Assembly (NCBI RefSeq): GCF_900176475.1
Contig: NZ_FWXX01000002.1
Span: forward strand, 62,001 to 126,000
DNA length: 64,000 nucleotides
Direction of reading: 5' to 3'
Source of the DNA: Tropicibacter naphthalenivorans
GTDB lineage: Bacteria > Pseudomonadota > Alphaproteobacteria > Rhodobacterales > Rhodobacteraceae
The notes under the pieces were generated by a model. It made no database searches. It was not told the origin of the DNA and saw only the letters and a program-made list of their open reading frames with translations. Positions within the stretch are counted from its first letter, which is position 1. Each line of letters starts with the position of its first letter. Both the position numbers and the translations under genes were made by a program. This document shows positions 24,475 to 32,408 of this stretch, piece after piece.

Positions 24475-24786
24475 AGTGCAGGTTTCTGTTGCCAGGTACC
24501 TGCGAACCCCGCCTTACGCGGCTAGGCGCAAGGGCTTAGATTTCGATTCCTCGAACTGCTTACGCAGCCAGAGCAACCGGAGCACGATTGTCGTTTGCAA
24601 TTGTACTTTGTGAACCGATAACGGTGGTATCTCACCGAGACAAAGCTACATCTTTACGCGTTCGTCGATCCTGTTTCGTCCCCATGATCCCCAAACGAAG
24701 GATGATTGGTGGAGACGCCGGGTACCGCCCCCGGGTCCGATCCGTTTATTACATGCGCGTTTATGTCCATAGTCCCCGAAGGAACA
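24475..24786 (-). ncRNA. ssrA: Transfer-messenger RNA, circularly permuted two-piece type
   Basis: Read on the minus strand, the acceptor piece comes first and ends GTCTCCACCA at 24707. After a 23-base spacer the coding piece begins GGGGAC at 24683. GGGGAC pairs with GTCTCC to form the acceptor stem, which fixes the permuted order. The coding piece continues with GGATCGACGAACGCG, typical of tmRNA, and the tag reading frame at 24598-24560 reads ANDNRAPVALAA then TAA. Downstream, GCAGGT and ACCTGC (24503-24478) form a late stem. TTGCAT and TATATT (16-base spacing) near 24819-24792 are a fair promoter. tmRNA rescues stalled ribosomes; SspB and ClpXP then degrade the tagged products. The exact 5' and 3' ends are estimates. 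Confidence 0.95.
24560..24598 (-). CDS. tmRNA proteolysis tag reading frame
   Basis: Twelve codons reading ANDNRAPVALAA followed by TAA inside the coding piece of the tmRNA. It has no start codon of its own; translation resumes here on rescued ribosomes. The LAA end is the ClpX recognition element, and AND is the SspB contact seen in alphaproteobacteria. Confidence 0.93.
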   Translation of the reverse strand, partial: ANDNRAPVALAA

Positions 24787-24840
24787 GGGTGAATATAGGC
24801 GCGCGGGCGGCGGATGCAATGGGGGGCGGGGCGGCTTTGC

Positions 24841-25191
24841 CTAAAAATTTGTCGCGATCAGCCAGGCGGCGGGCAGGATTTCAAAGGCGGCCCAGATGGC
24901 GGCCTTGGGCAGGGGCGGGCGGTCGATGAGGATCGAGGTCACGCGCCCGATCCCGGCACCTGCATAGGCCACCCCCAGCATCCCATAGGCCCAAGGTGCG
25001 CCCGTCCATAGGCAGGCAGTGCCCAAGGCGACGAACAATCCGCCCGCCGAGGCGCGCAGCTCTGACAGGCCCATGGTCGAGCCTTCGGTGGCAAAATCCA
25101 ATGCCTTGGCGGTAAAACGCGGGGCGATCAGGCCGAACAGCCCAAAGCCAATGGTCAAAACGGCCAGTGCGGGATTGATGAGGGAAAGCAT
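24841..25191 (-). CDS. Small membrane protein, DUF4345-like
   Basis: A 116-residue protein with four hydrophobic segments (LSLINPALAVLTIGFGLFGLIAPRF, GLFVALGTACLWTG, WAYGMLGVAYAGAGIGRVTSI and AAIWAAFEILPAAWLIA). The ELRASAGGLFVALG and GRVTSILIDRPP patterns are those of the DUF4345 group. The ATG at 25191 is chosen because AAGAGG lies five bases before it; the alternative ATG at 25215 lacks a site. Function is unknown. It is transcribed toward ssrA. Confidence 0.7.
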   Translation of the reverse strand: MLSLINPALAVLTIGFGLFGLIAPRFTAKALDFATEGSTMGLSELRASAGGLFVALGTACLWTGAPWAYGMLGVAYAGAGIGRVTSILIDRPPLPKAAIWAAFEILPAAWLIATNF

Positions 25192-25296
25192 GGCGGCCTC
25201 TTGCTTGTGTGCCATGCCAATTAGGGCATTTTCGGTACAGGGCCAGTACCGCCCAAGATCGACGCCGAGCGCAAAAGGTTAACCGGGTGTGTATTC

Positions 25297-25310
25297 TTGA
25301 CCCCGGTCAA
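25297..25310. promoter_or_regulatory. TTGACC-N2-GGTCAA inverted repeat
   Basis: Perfect 6-base arms with a 2-base centre in the 331-base gap between the DUF4345 gene and the sensor kinase, 62 bases before the kinase promoter. It is a possible operator for an unidentified regulator. Confidence 0.4.
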
Positions 25311-25371
25311 CCAAAGCTTGAAATTCGTTAACATTTGAAAAGATTAACAAATTTTCCGTGTCACTTGTGAG

Positions 25372-25400
25372 TTGACACTAGGTAAACCGGAAACAATACT
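25372..25400 (+). promoter_or_regulatory. Promoter of the sensor kinase gene
   Basis: TTGACA, 17 bases, AATACT. Transcription would begin near 25407, leaving a leader of about 115 bases before the kinase ATG. The rest of the 25216-25522 gap is AT-richer than its surroundings and contains GTTAAC-like strings but no further gene. Confidence 0.6.
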
Positions 25401-25522
25401 TGGAATTAGGGGATGGGTGTTTCCAGTTTATTGACAAACGGGGCTTAATAAAGCCGTGCCCAATTCTTGCCACATTGGACTGCGACGCGGGAGTCCAATC
25501 AATGTGAATATGGGGCTAAGGA

Positions 25523-26830
25523 ATGGACGCGCGACGCGAAGTCGATCGATTACAACACGTCGAATATGGCGATCTGTTCGAGTTTTGGTTTCGGATGGCC
25601 TTGGTTCAGACGTCGGGGCTGGCCCTGTTCTTTTACACCGGCTGGGTGATGTCGCTGATGTGGATCGGCGTCTACGCGGTCACCCATGTGGTCTATTACG
25701 GCTGTCTCAAGTATGCCGACCGCTGTCCCAGCTGGGGCGCGGTGCGGCTGGTGTCGGTCAGCTTTTTCGTCATGCTGCTGGCCTATTTCTGGATGCCGGC
25801 GTTCTTGATGGTCCAAGAGGACCTGACCTTGCAGATCCCGGCGGCGGCGGCGCTTGGCGGTGCGTTGGTGTTCCTGATCCGTCGTGCGGATACCAGCCTT
25901 GCCATGTGCTATCTGGAAATCGCCTCGGTGGGGGTGGCGATCATCGCGGTGGACATCCTCGCGCTGGCGCGGGTGCAGGATATGGCGGCGCGTCTGGTGA
26001 TGATCTTTACCTCGATGTCGCTGTTTGCCTATTTCGCCAAGGCGATGCTGGCGGCGCGCAAACAACGGCTAGAGGCCGAGCGCGCCGCGCGCCTGTCCCT
26101 GCAATCGCAAAAGATGGAGGCGCTGGGGCAGCTTGCGGGCGGTGTTGCGCATGATTTCAACAACATCCTGACGGCGCTGAACGGCAGTCTCGAGCTGTAT
26201 GATCTGGTCGAAGACCCCGCCGAACGCGCCGATCTGATCCGCAATTGCCGCGAGACCACCGACCGCGCCGGGTCATTGGTGGGTCAGTTGATGTCCTTTG
26301 CGCGGCAAAAGACGCTTGCGACCAGTTTGCAGGACGTGTCCGAGGTTCTGCGCAGCACCGCGCAACTGGGGGAGCGGCTCTTGCCCTCTCAGATCAGTTT
26401 TCGCACTGTCTGCTCGCATGAGCATATCGTTGCGCAAGTGGACGACGGGCAGCTGATGACCGCCGTGCTCAACCTGATTTCCAACGCGCGTGATGCCATG
26501 CCGGGCGGCGGCGAGATCACCATGTCCTGTAGTGCATGGCAGGCGGACAAGCCCTTTGTCGTCGCCGGGGGCAGCACCCTGCCGCCGGGCCGCTACGCCG
26601 AGATCAGCGTCGCGGACAATGGCACCGGCATCAACGAAGACGACCTGCCGCGCATCCTTGATCCGTTTTACACCACCAAACCGGATGGCAAGGGCTCTGG
26701 CCTTGGGCTGTCGATGGTGTTCGGTTTCGCCAAGCAATCGCAGGGCGGTTTGATCATCGACACCTCTCAGACGGGGACCAAGGTCAGCATCGTCATTCCC
26801 TGCGAGCCTGCGATGGCACCTGCGGCCTAA
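25523..26830 (+). CDS. Membrane sensor histidine kinase with 6-helix input domain
   Basis: A 435-residue kinase. Residues about 15-175 carry about six hydrophobic helices with short loops, so there is no large periplasmic sensor; the signal is probably in the membrane or cytoplasm. A coiled linker precedes the H-box MEALGQLAGGVAHDFNNILTAL (phospho-His in AHDFNN), of the NtrB/hybrid-kinase type. The HATPase domain has VLNLISNARDAMPGGG (N-box), VADNGTGI and GKGSGLGLSMVFGFAKQSQGG. There is no receiver domain and no adjacent response regulator, so it is an orphan kinase. It is upstream of tkt with a 132-base gap, probably a separate unit. Confidence 0.88.
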   Translation: MDARREVDRLQHVEYGDLFEFWFRMALVQTSGLALFFYTGWVMSLMWIGVYAVTHVVYYGCLKYADRCPSWGAVRLVSVSFFVMLLAYFWMPAFLMVQEDLTLQIPAAAALGGALVFLIRRADTSLAMCYLEIASVGVAIIAVDILALARVQDMAARLVMIFTSMSLFAYFAKAMLAARKQRLEAERAARLSLQSQKMEALGQLAGGVAHDFNNILTALNGSLELYDLVEDPAERADLIRNCRETTDRAGSLVGQLMSFARQKTLATSLQDVSEVLRSTAQLGERLLPSQISFRTVCSHEHIVAQVDDGQLMTAVLNLISNARDAMPGGGEITMSCSAWQADKPFVVAGGSTLPPGRYAEISVADNGTGINEDDLPRILDPFYTTKPDGKGSGLGLSMVFGFAKQSQGGLIIDTSQTGTKVSIVIPCEPAMAPAA

Positions 26831-26910
26831 GTTTCGCTTATGTTTAGTTTTACTTAAAAGTTGCGCGTCAATCCGAAATTGTTGCCCGCGCGCGCGGGCG
26901 ATACCTAGCG

Positions 26911-26951
26911 TCTCAACAGGCCAGCCGGAGGGGATGGCCAACAGGTTGAGA
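26911..26951 (+). promoter_or_regulatory. Stem-loop in the tkt leader
   Basis: Outer arms TCTCAAC (26911-26917) and GTTGAGA (26945-26951), and inner arms GGCCA (26919-26923) and TGGCC (26935-26939), form a structured leader. The GAGA of the right outer arm runs into the AGGAG ribosome site of tkt. A separate perfect 16-base GC palindrome lies at 26884-26899. Structure at the ribosome site could affect translation. Confidence 0.5.
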
Positions 26952-26962
26952 GGAGCAGGGCC

Positions 26963-28957
26963 ATGACCGAGGCACCCAAGCTGAGCGCCGCCAAGCTGCG
27001 CGAGATGGCAAACGCAATCCGTTTTCTGGCGATGGACGCGATTGTGCGCGCGCAGGACGGCCACCCCGGCACCCCCTTGGGCGGCGCGGATATTGTCACG
27101 GGGCTGGTGACGCAGCATCTCAAGTACGACCCCAAGAATCCGACATGGCCTGACCGCGACCGCTTTGTGCATTCGGCGGGGCATGGGTCGATGCTGCTTT
27201 ATGCGATGCTGCACCTTCAGGGCTATGAAAAGCTGGACATCGAGCAGATCAAATCCTTTCGCGTGCTGGGCTCGCACACCGCCGGGCACCCTGAATACGA
27301 CCCCGAGGCGGGGATCGAGACCACGACCGGCCCGCTGGGCCAAGGCATCACCAACGCCGTGGGCATGGCCATCGCCGAGCAAATCCTGAATGCCGAGTAT
27401 GGCGACGACATCGTCGACCACCACACCTATGCTTACACCGGCGACGGCTGCCTGATGGAAGGCATCGCCGCCGAGGCCATCGCCATCGCCGGTCACCTGC
27501 GTCTGGGCAAGCTGATCTACCTGTGGGATGACAACCGCATGACCGACGACGGCCCGACCGATCAGGCGGTGACCGAGGATCAGGTGGTGCGGTTCGAGAA
27601 CAACGGCTGGCACGTGCAATCCGTCGACGGTCACGACGCGCAGGCGGTGGCGGATGCCATTGCGCAGGCCAAGGCCGACCCGCGCCCCTCGATGATCGCT
27701 TGCCGGACGCTGATCGGCTTTGGCATCCCGCGCATTCAGAACGACCGCGCGGCCCACGGTGGCAAGATTTTCGTCGAAGACACCGATGCGGCGCGTGAAA
27801 ACCTCGGCTGGACCCATGCGCCGTTCGAGATCCCGCAAGACCTGTACGAGGCGTGGCATCAGGCGGGCGCGCGCGGCGCCGCAGAGCGCGAAGCGTGGGA
27901 AGCCCGTTTGGCCGCGCTGCCAGAGGCCAAGCGCGCCGCGTTCCAGCGCCGGTTGAACGGCGATCTGCCGGACGGCTGGCAGGACGCTTTGCAGGGGATC
28001 AAGCAGACCCTCGCCACCGACGGTCAGGCCCGCGCGGGCATCAAAGCCTCTGGCGAAGTGCTGTCCACATTGGCAGGGGCCGTCCCCGAGCTGATCTCTG
28101 GCGCGCCCGACCTGGAGGCCGCGACCCAGCACAAGCGGCAGCTTGCGCCCTTTACCCGCGACGACCGCACCGGGCGGTACATCCACTACGGCGTGCGCGA
28201 ATTCGCCATGGGGGCGATCATGAACGGCATGACGGTGCATGGCGGTGTGGTCAGCGTCGGGACCACCTTCCTCGTGTTCAGCGACTACATGCGGCACACG
28301 CTGCGGATGGCCGCCTTGATGGGCATTCCGGGGATTTTCGTCTTTAGCCACGACAGCATTGGCATCGGCAAGAACGGCCCGACGCACCAGCCGGTGGAAT
28401 ACCTCGCCTCGCTGCGCGCCTATCCCAACATGTATACGATCCGTCCCGCCGATGGGGCCGAGATGGCCGAAGCGTGGGAAATCGCCATGCAGCGCCGCCA
28501 AGGTCCGACCAACATCATCTGCTCGCGTCAGCCGCTGCCCGCTGTGCGCGAAGGTGTGACCGGGGAAAACCTGACGGCGCGCGGCGCCTATGTGCTGGCC
28601 GAGGCGACCGGCGCGCGGCAAGCGACTTTGCTTGCTACCGGCTCCGAGGTGGCGATTGCGCTGAAGGCGCGCGAAGCGCTGCAGGCGCAAGGCATTGGTG
28701 CGGCGGTTGTGTCCATGCCCTGCTGGGCGGCGTTCGAGGAACAGGACAAAGCCTATCGTGACGCAGTCTTGGGCCGTGGCACCGTGCGCGTCGGGATCGA
28801 AGCCGCCGTGCAGTTCGGCTGGGATCGCTACATCGGCGAGGACGGCGCGTTTATCGGCATGACCGGCTTTGGCGCATCGGGGGCGGAAACCGACCTGTAC
28901 AAGCATTTCGGCATCACCGCCGAGGCGGTTGTGGACGCGGTCAAGGCGCGGCTCTGA
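26963..28957 (+). CDS. tkt: Transketolase
   Basis: A 664-residue TPP-dependent transketolase moving two-carbon units between sugar phosphates in the pentose phosphate and related pathways. Motifs: DGHPGTPLGGADI and HSAGHGSMLLYAMLHL near the N-terminus, the ETTTGPLGQGI loop, the TPP motif GDGCLMEGIAAEA with LYLWDDN-type Asn, HGG loop, GVREFAMGAIMNGM in the middle domain with the catalytic Glu, VFSHDSIGIGKNGPTHQPVE, and the C-terminal domain with LLATGSEVAIAL. AGAGGAG precedes the ATG. Its position next to the sugar operon suits sugar breakdown. A terminator overlaps the stop of the convergent LacI gene. Confidence 0.96.
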   Translation: MTEAPKLSAAKLREMANAIRFLAMDAIVRAQDGHPGTPLGGADIVTGLVTQHLKYDPKNPTWPDRDRFVHSAGHGSMLLYAMLHLQGYEKLDIEQIKSFRVLGSHTAGHPEYDPEAGIETTTGPLGQGITNAVGMAIAEQILNAEYGDDIVDHHTYAYTGDGCLMEGIAAEAIAIAGHLRLGKLIYLWDDNRMTDDGPTDQAVTEDQVVRFENNGWHVQSVDGHDAQAVADAIAQAKADPRPSMIACRTLIGFGIPRIQNDRAAHGGKIFVEDTDAARENLGWTHAPFEIPQDLYEAWHQAGARGAAEREAWEARLAALPEAKRAAFQRRLNGDLPDGWQDALQGIKQTLATDGQARAGIKASGEVLSTLAGAVPELISGAPDLEAATQHKRQLAPFTRDDRTGRYIHYGVREFAMGAIMNGMTVHGGVVSVGTTFLVFSDYMRHTLRMAALMGIPGIFVFSHDSIGIGKNGPTHQPVEYLASLRAYPNMYTIRPADGAEMAEAWEIAMQRRQGPTNIICSRQPLPAVREGVTGENLTARGAYVLAEATGARQATLLATGSEVAIALKAREALQAQGIGAAVVSMPCWAAFEEQDKAYRDAVLGRGTVRVGIEAAVQFGWDRYIGEDGAFIGMTGFGASGAETDLYKHFGITAEAVVDAVKARL

Positions 28958-28969
28958 CCCGCTGGAAAC

Positions 28970-28997
28970 AAAGCCCTGCCATCGAGGCGGGGGCTTT
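28970..28997 (+). terminator. Terminator of tkt
   Basis: AAAGCCC pairs with GGGCTTT, with extra inner GC pairing, 12 bases after the tkt stop. The right arm overlaps the last codons of the convergent LacI gene, so it may serve both transcripts. Confidence 0.6.
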
Positions 28998-30024
28998 AAA
29001 CCGGGGCAGGGCTGGTGCTTTTGCGCACCACCAGCTCCACGTCGATCACATCCGGGCAGTGCGCCTTGCGCGCGCTGGGGTCTTCGATCTGGGCCAGCAG
29101 ACGCTCGGCGGCGCGGGTGCCCAGCGCGGGGCGGTTTTGCCGGATCGTGGTCAGCGGCGGCAGGGTGTATTCGGCCATTTCAATGTCGTCGAACCCCACG
29201 ACAGAGATGTCCTGCGGCACGCGCAGACCGCCTTGGGTCAGGGTCGCGATCAAGCCGATCGCCACCATGTCAGAGGCGCAGAACACCGCCGTGGGCCGAT
29301 GGTCCATCGCCAAGATGCGCGCGGCGGCGGCCTGGCCCGAGGCAAGGCTGAAATCGCCGCGAATGATCCATTCGTCCCGCACCGGCAGGTTCAGGCGGCT
29401 GCGTTCGGCCAACATGCCCTCGCGGCGCTCGGCGGTCAGCACGTTGCCTTCGGGGCCGGTGACATGGGCGATGTGGCGATGCCCCAGGTCGTACAGATGC
29501 TGCACCGCAAGACGCACGCCCGCGCGGTTGTCGCTGCGCACCGAGGGCAGGGGCACATCGGGCGCCCATTCACAGGCAAAAATGATCCGGCTGGCGTAAT
29601 CGTGCTGGGCAAATTGCGCCATCTGGTCGGGGGTCATGCTGCCATCGAGCGAGATGATTCCGTCGATCCGCGCATCGTTGAAATAGTCCAGCGCGGTGCG
29701 GGTGACATCGCCGTGATCGTGGCTGTCGGCGATCAGCACCGAGGTGCCATTGTCCGCCAAGGTTGCGCTGATGCCCGACAGGATCTTCGAGAAAAACGGG
29801 TTCCCAAGGTTCGGCGTCAACACAAGAACAGCCCCCGCGCGCCGTGTGCGCAAGGTGCGGGCGGCATGATTCACCCGGTAACCGGTTTGCCGAATCGCGT
29901 TCATCACCGCGTCCCGCGTTGGCTGGGCCACTTTGTCGGGGTTGGACAACGCTCGGCTTACGGTTGCGGTGGACACGCCTGCCGCCTTGGCAACGTCTTG
30001 AATTTTGGCGGGTTTTTTCAGCAT
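28996..30024 (-). CDS. LacI-family transcriptional repressor of the sugar operon
   Basis: A 342-residue regulator. The LacI HTH is at the N-terminus: KIQDVAKAAGVSTATVSRALSNPDKVAQPTRDAVMNAIRQTGYRVNHAARTL (read in parts), with the hinge helix HAARTLRT. The periplasmic-binding-protein-like effector domain follows (VLVLTPNLGNPFFSKILSGI, DGIISLDG, DNRAGVRLAVQHLYDLGHRHIAHV, ICASDMVAIGL-type strand and the SVVGFDDIEMAEYTLPPLTT end). The ATG at 30024 starts MLKKPAKIQDV. Two copies of TGTAATCGTTTACA in the divergent promoter region are the likely binding sites. The effector should be the sugar imported by the operon or a breakdown product. Confidence 0.93.
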   Translation of the reverse strand: MLKKPAKIQDVAKAAGVSTATVSRALSNPDKVAQPTRDAVMNAIRQTGYRVNHAARTLRTRRAGAVLVLTPNLGNPFFSKILSGISATLADNGTSVLIADSHDHGDVTRTALDYFNDARIDGIISLDGSMTPDQMAQFAQHDYASRIIFACEWAPDVPLPSVRSDNRAGVRLAVQHLYDLGHRHIAHVTGPEGNVLTAERREGMLAERSRLNLPVRDEWIIRGDFSLASGQAAAARILAMDHRPTAVFCASDMVAIGLIATLTQGGLRVPQDISVVGFDDIEMAEYTLPPLTTIRQNRPALGTRAAERLLAQIEDPSARKAHCPDVIDVELVVRKSTSPAPV

Positions 30025-30087
30025 GTCCCGGTGGTCCTTGGGGCAGCGGCCCGAGAGCGCGCCGGATAATTGTTCCCGCAAGTCTAA

Positions 30088-30101
30088 TGTAATCGTTTAC
30101 A
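30088..30101. promoter_or_regulatory. LacI operator O1
   Basis: TGTAATCGTTTACA, an imperfect palindrome about a central CG. Its right part TTTACA can serve as the -35 of the sugar operon, with TAGCGT at 30119-30124 as the -10 (17-base spacing). Confidence 0.8.
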
Positions 30102-30123
30102 GGCGTCCACCGTGTTGCTAGCG

Positions 30124-30137
30124 TGTAATCGTTTACA
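30124..30137. promoter_or_regulatory. LacI operator O2
   Basis: An identical copy of O1, 36 bases further on. It starts at the last base of the proposed -10 and covers the start point. Together O1 and O2 bracket the promoter of the sugar operon. Confidence 0.8.
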
Positions 30138-30197
30138 GGCGGCGAGACAGTCGCGGAACACCGGGCGTTGAGGAGCGCTCGAAAGGGAGGAAAAACC

Positions 30198-31433
30198 ATG
30201 AAACTACTCAAGACCATGCTGGCGGCCTCGACCGCTTTGACCGTTGCGGGCACCGTCCACGCCGCCGATCTGGAAGTCACCCATTGGTGGACCTCGGGCG
30301 GCGAAGCGGCCGCCGTGGGCGAGCTGGCCAAGGCGCTGAACGAGCGCACAGAGCACAAGTGGGTGGACGGCGCGATCGCGGGCTCTGGCAACACCGCGCG
30401 CCCGATCATGATCAGCCGCATCACCGGCGGCGATCCCATGGCCGCCACCCAGTTCAACCATGGCCGCCAGGCCGAAGAGCTGGTCGAAGCGGGCATGATG
30501 CGCGACCTGACCGACATCGCCGAGGCGAACAAATGGCGCGAGGTCATCAACCCCCCGGCGCTGCTGGACGCTTGCACCGTGGACGGCAAGGTCTATTGCG
30601 CGCCGCTGAACATCCACTCGTCGCAGTGGCTGTGGCTGTCCGACGCGGCCTACAAAAAGGCCGGCGTGCCGGTGCCGACCACCTGGACTGAATTCGTGGC
30701 CTCGGCGCCTGCGCTGAAAGAGGCCGGGATCACCCCGCTGGCCATGGGCAAGCAGGGCTGGCAGCAGAACCTGGCCTTTAACGCGATGGTCATTTCCCTG
30801 ATGCCGACCGATGTTTACCTGTCGGTTTTCCAGGACAAGGACGCCGACGCGGCGGCCAGCGCCGAGGTGCTGGAAATCTTCAAGACTGCCGCCATCGCGC
30901 GCGATCTGTCCGCCGACAGCAACGTGCAGGACTGGAACCAGGCCACCAACCTTGTGATCACCGGCCAGGCGGGCGGTCAGATCATGGGTGACTGGGCGCA
31001 GGGCGAATTCGCCGTGGCAGGGCAAGTTGCGGGGCAGGATTACCACTGCCTGCCGGGTCTGGGCGAGCGTGACGTTCTACTGGCGGGGGGCGATGCCTTT
31101 TACTTCCCGGTGCTGGATGACGCGGACAAATCCGCCGCTCAGGGCGAGCTGGCCGCGCTGCTGGTCGACCCGGACGTTCAGGTGGCCTTCAACCTGAAAA
31201 AAGGCTCGCTGCCGGTGCGCGGTGATGTCAACCTTGATGCGGCGAACGACTGCATGAAGAAAGGTCTGGAAATCCTTGGCCGCGGCAACGCCGTGCCCGA
31301 TTGGAACATCCTGATCACCTCTGACACGCGCGCCCAGCTCGAAGACCTGTTCGTCGAGTTCTTTGCCGATAGCTCGATCACCGCCGAAGCGGCGCAAGAG
31401 CGCTTTGTCGGTATCATGGAAGACGCCGAGTAA
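30198..31433 (+). CDS. Sugar ABC transporter substrate-binding protein (CUT1, GtsA-like)
   Basis: A 411-residue periplasmic protein. GGGAGG precedes the ATG at 30198. A Sec signal peptide (MKLLKTMLAASTALTVAGTVHAA) ends with HAA before ADLEVTHWWTSGGEAAAVGEL, the hallmark start of the glucose/mannose-binding subgroup. Other family features are TARPIMISRITGGDPMAATQF, SQWLWLSDAAYKKAGVPVPTTWTEF and IMGDWAQGEFA. It is the first gene of the operon and is followed by a hairpin that could stabilise its mRNA. The natural ligand could be a glucoside as well as a free hexose, given the enzymes encoded downstream. Confidence 0.9.
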   Translation: MKLLKTMLAASTALTVAGTVHAADLEVTHWWTSGGEAAAVGELAKALNERTEHKWVDGAIAGSGNTARPIMISRITGGDPMAATQFNHGRQAEELVEAGMMRDLTDIAEANKWREVINPPALLDACTVDGKVYCAPLNIHSSQWLWLSDAAYKKAGVPVPTTWTEFVASAPALKEAGITPLAMGKQGWQQNLAFNAMVISLMPTDVYLSVFQDKDADAAASAEVLEIFKTAAIARDLSADSNVQDWNQATNLVITGQAGGQIMGDWAQGEFAVAGQVAGQDYHCLPGLGERDVLLAGGDAFYFPVLDDADKSAAQGELAALLVDPDVQVAFNLKKGSLPVRGDVNLDAANDCMKKGLEILGRGNAVPDWNILITSDTRAQLEDLFVEFFADSSITAEAAQERFVGIMEDAE

Positions 31434-31445
31434 GCGCGCCTGACA

Positions 31446-31474
31446 GCCCGGCTTGCGCGCGCCGCAGGCCGGGC
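31446..31474 (+). other. mRNA hairpin after the binding-protein gene
   Basis: GCCCGGC pairs with GCCGGGC, with GC-rich inner sequence, 12 bases after the stop. It has no T-run, so it is more likely an mRNA 3'-end stabiliser or pause site than a full terminator. Confidence 0.5.
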
Positions 31475-31517
31475 CCGTTCATCCCGAAAATCTGACCTTT
31501 TTCATTCCGGGGGCGCT

Positions 31518-32408
31518 ATGGCCGCTTCACGTCCGAAATCGCTGTTTCGCAATCTGAACGCCAAGATTGCCGCGATTCCGATGATCATCACCGCGCTGGT
31601 CGTCTTTACCGGCGGCACGCTTTGGACCGTCGCCTACAGCTTTACCAAGTCCAAGATGCTGCCCAAGTGGAAGTTCGTCGGCTTTGACCAGTACGAACGC
31701 CTGTGGGACACGCGGCGTTGGATGGTCTCGATCGAGAACCTGTTCATCTATGGCCTGTGCATGTTGGTGCTCAGCTTTGTGCTGGGCTTTATCCTTGCGG
31801 CGCTGATGGATCAGAAAATCCGGTTCGAGAATACCTTTCGCACCATCATCCTGTATCCCTTTGCGCTGTCCTTCATCGTGACGGGGCTGGTGTGGCAATG
31901 GCTGCTGAACCCGGATTTGGGCGTGTCGAACGTGGTGCGCGCGCTGGGGTGGGACAGCTTTGCCTTTGACCCGCTGTACAATGCGCAGATCGCCATCTTT
32001 GGCGTGGTGATCGCGGGGCTGTGGCAGGGGACGGGCCTTATTATGGTCCTGATGCTGGCGGGCCTGCGCGGCATCGACCAGGACATCTGGAAGGCCTCGC
32101 GCGTTGACGGCATCCCGGCGTGGAAGACCTACCTGTTCATCGTCATTCCGATGATGCGCCCGGTCTTCATCACCACGCTGGTGCTGATCGCCTCGGGCAT
32201 CGTCAAGGTTTACGACCTGATCGTGGCCATGACCGGCGGCGGCCCCGGCGTGTCCACCGAGATGCCTGCGAAATACGTCTATGACTACATGTTCGGCGGC
32301 CAGAACCTGGGCCAGGGCTTTGCCGCCTCGACCATGATGCTGCTGGCGGTGCTGATCGTTGTGATCCCCTGGGCGATGCTGGAATTCGGAGGCAAGAAAC
32401 GTGGCTAA
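31518..32408 (+). CDS. Sugar ABC transporter permease 1 (CUT1)
   Basis: A 296-residue permease with six hydrophobic segments. The first helix is preceded by a basic start (AASRPKSLFRNLNAKIAAIP). The EAA-type cytoplasmic loop that contacts the ATPase is GIDQDIWKASRVDGIPAWKTYLFIVIPMMRP, with the expected A-x3-D-G. The later GGPGVSTEMPAKYVYDYMF is typical of MalF-like CUT1 permeases. Its stop overlaps the start of permease 2 by eight bases. It works with the binding protein, permease 2 and the ATPase of this operon. Confidence 0.92.
   Translation: MAASRPKSLFRNLNAKIAAIPMIITALVVFTGGTLWTVAYSFTKSKMLPKWKFVGFDQYERLWDTRRWMVSIENLFIYGLCMLVLSFVLGFILAALMDQKIRFENTFRTIILYPFALSFIVTGLVWQWLLNPDLGVSNVVRALGWDSFAFDPLYNAQIAIFGVVIAGLWQGTGLIMVLMLAGLRGIDQDIWKASRVDGIPAWKTYLFIVIPMMRPVFITTLVLIASGIVKVYDLIVAMTGGGPGVSTEMPAKYVYDYMFGGQNLGQGFAASTMMLLAVLIVVIPWAMLEFGGKKRG

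Noticed and set aside
26273-28906. 877-residue minus-strand frame across the kinase and transketolase genes
   Set aside because: It spans two real genes and a structured leader, and has no recognisable domain.
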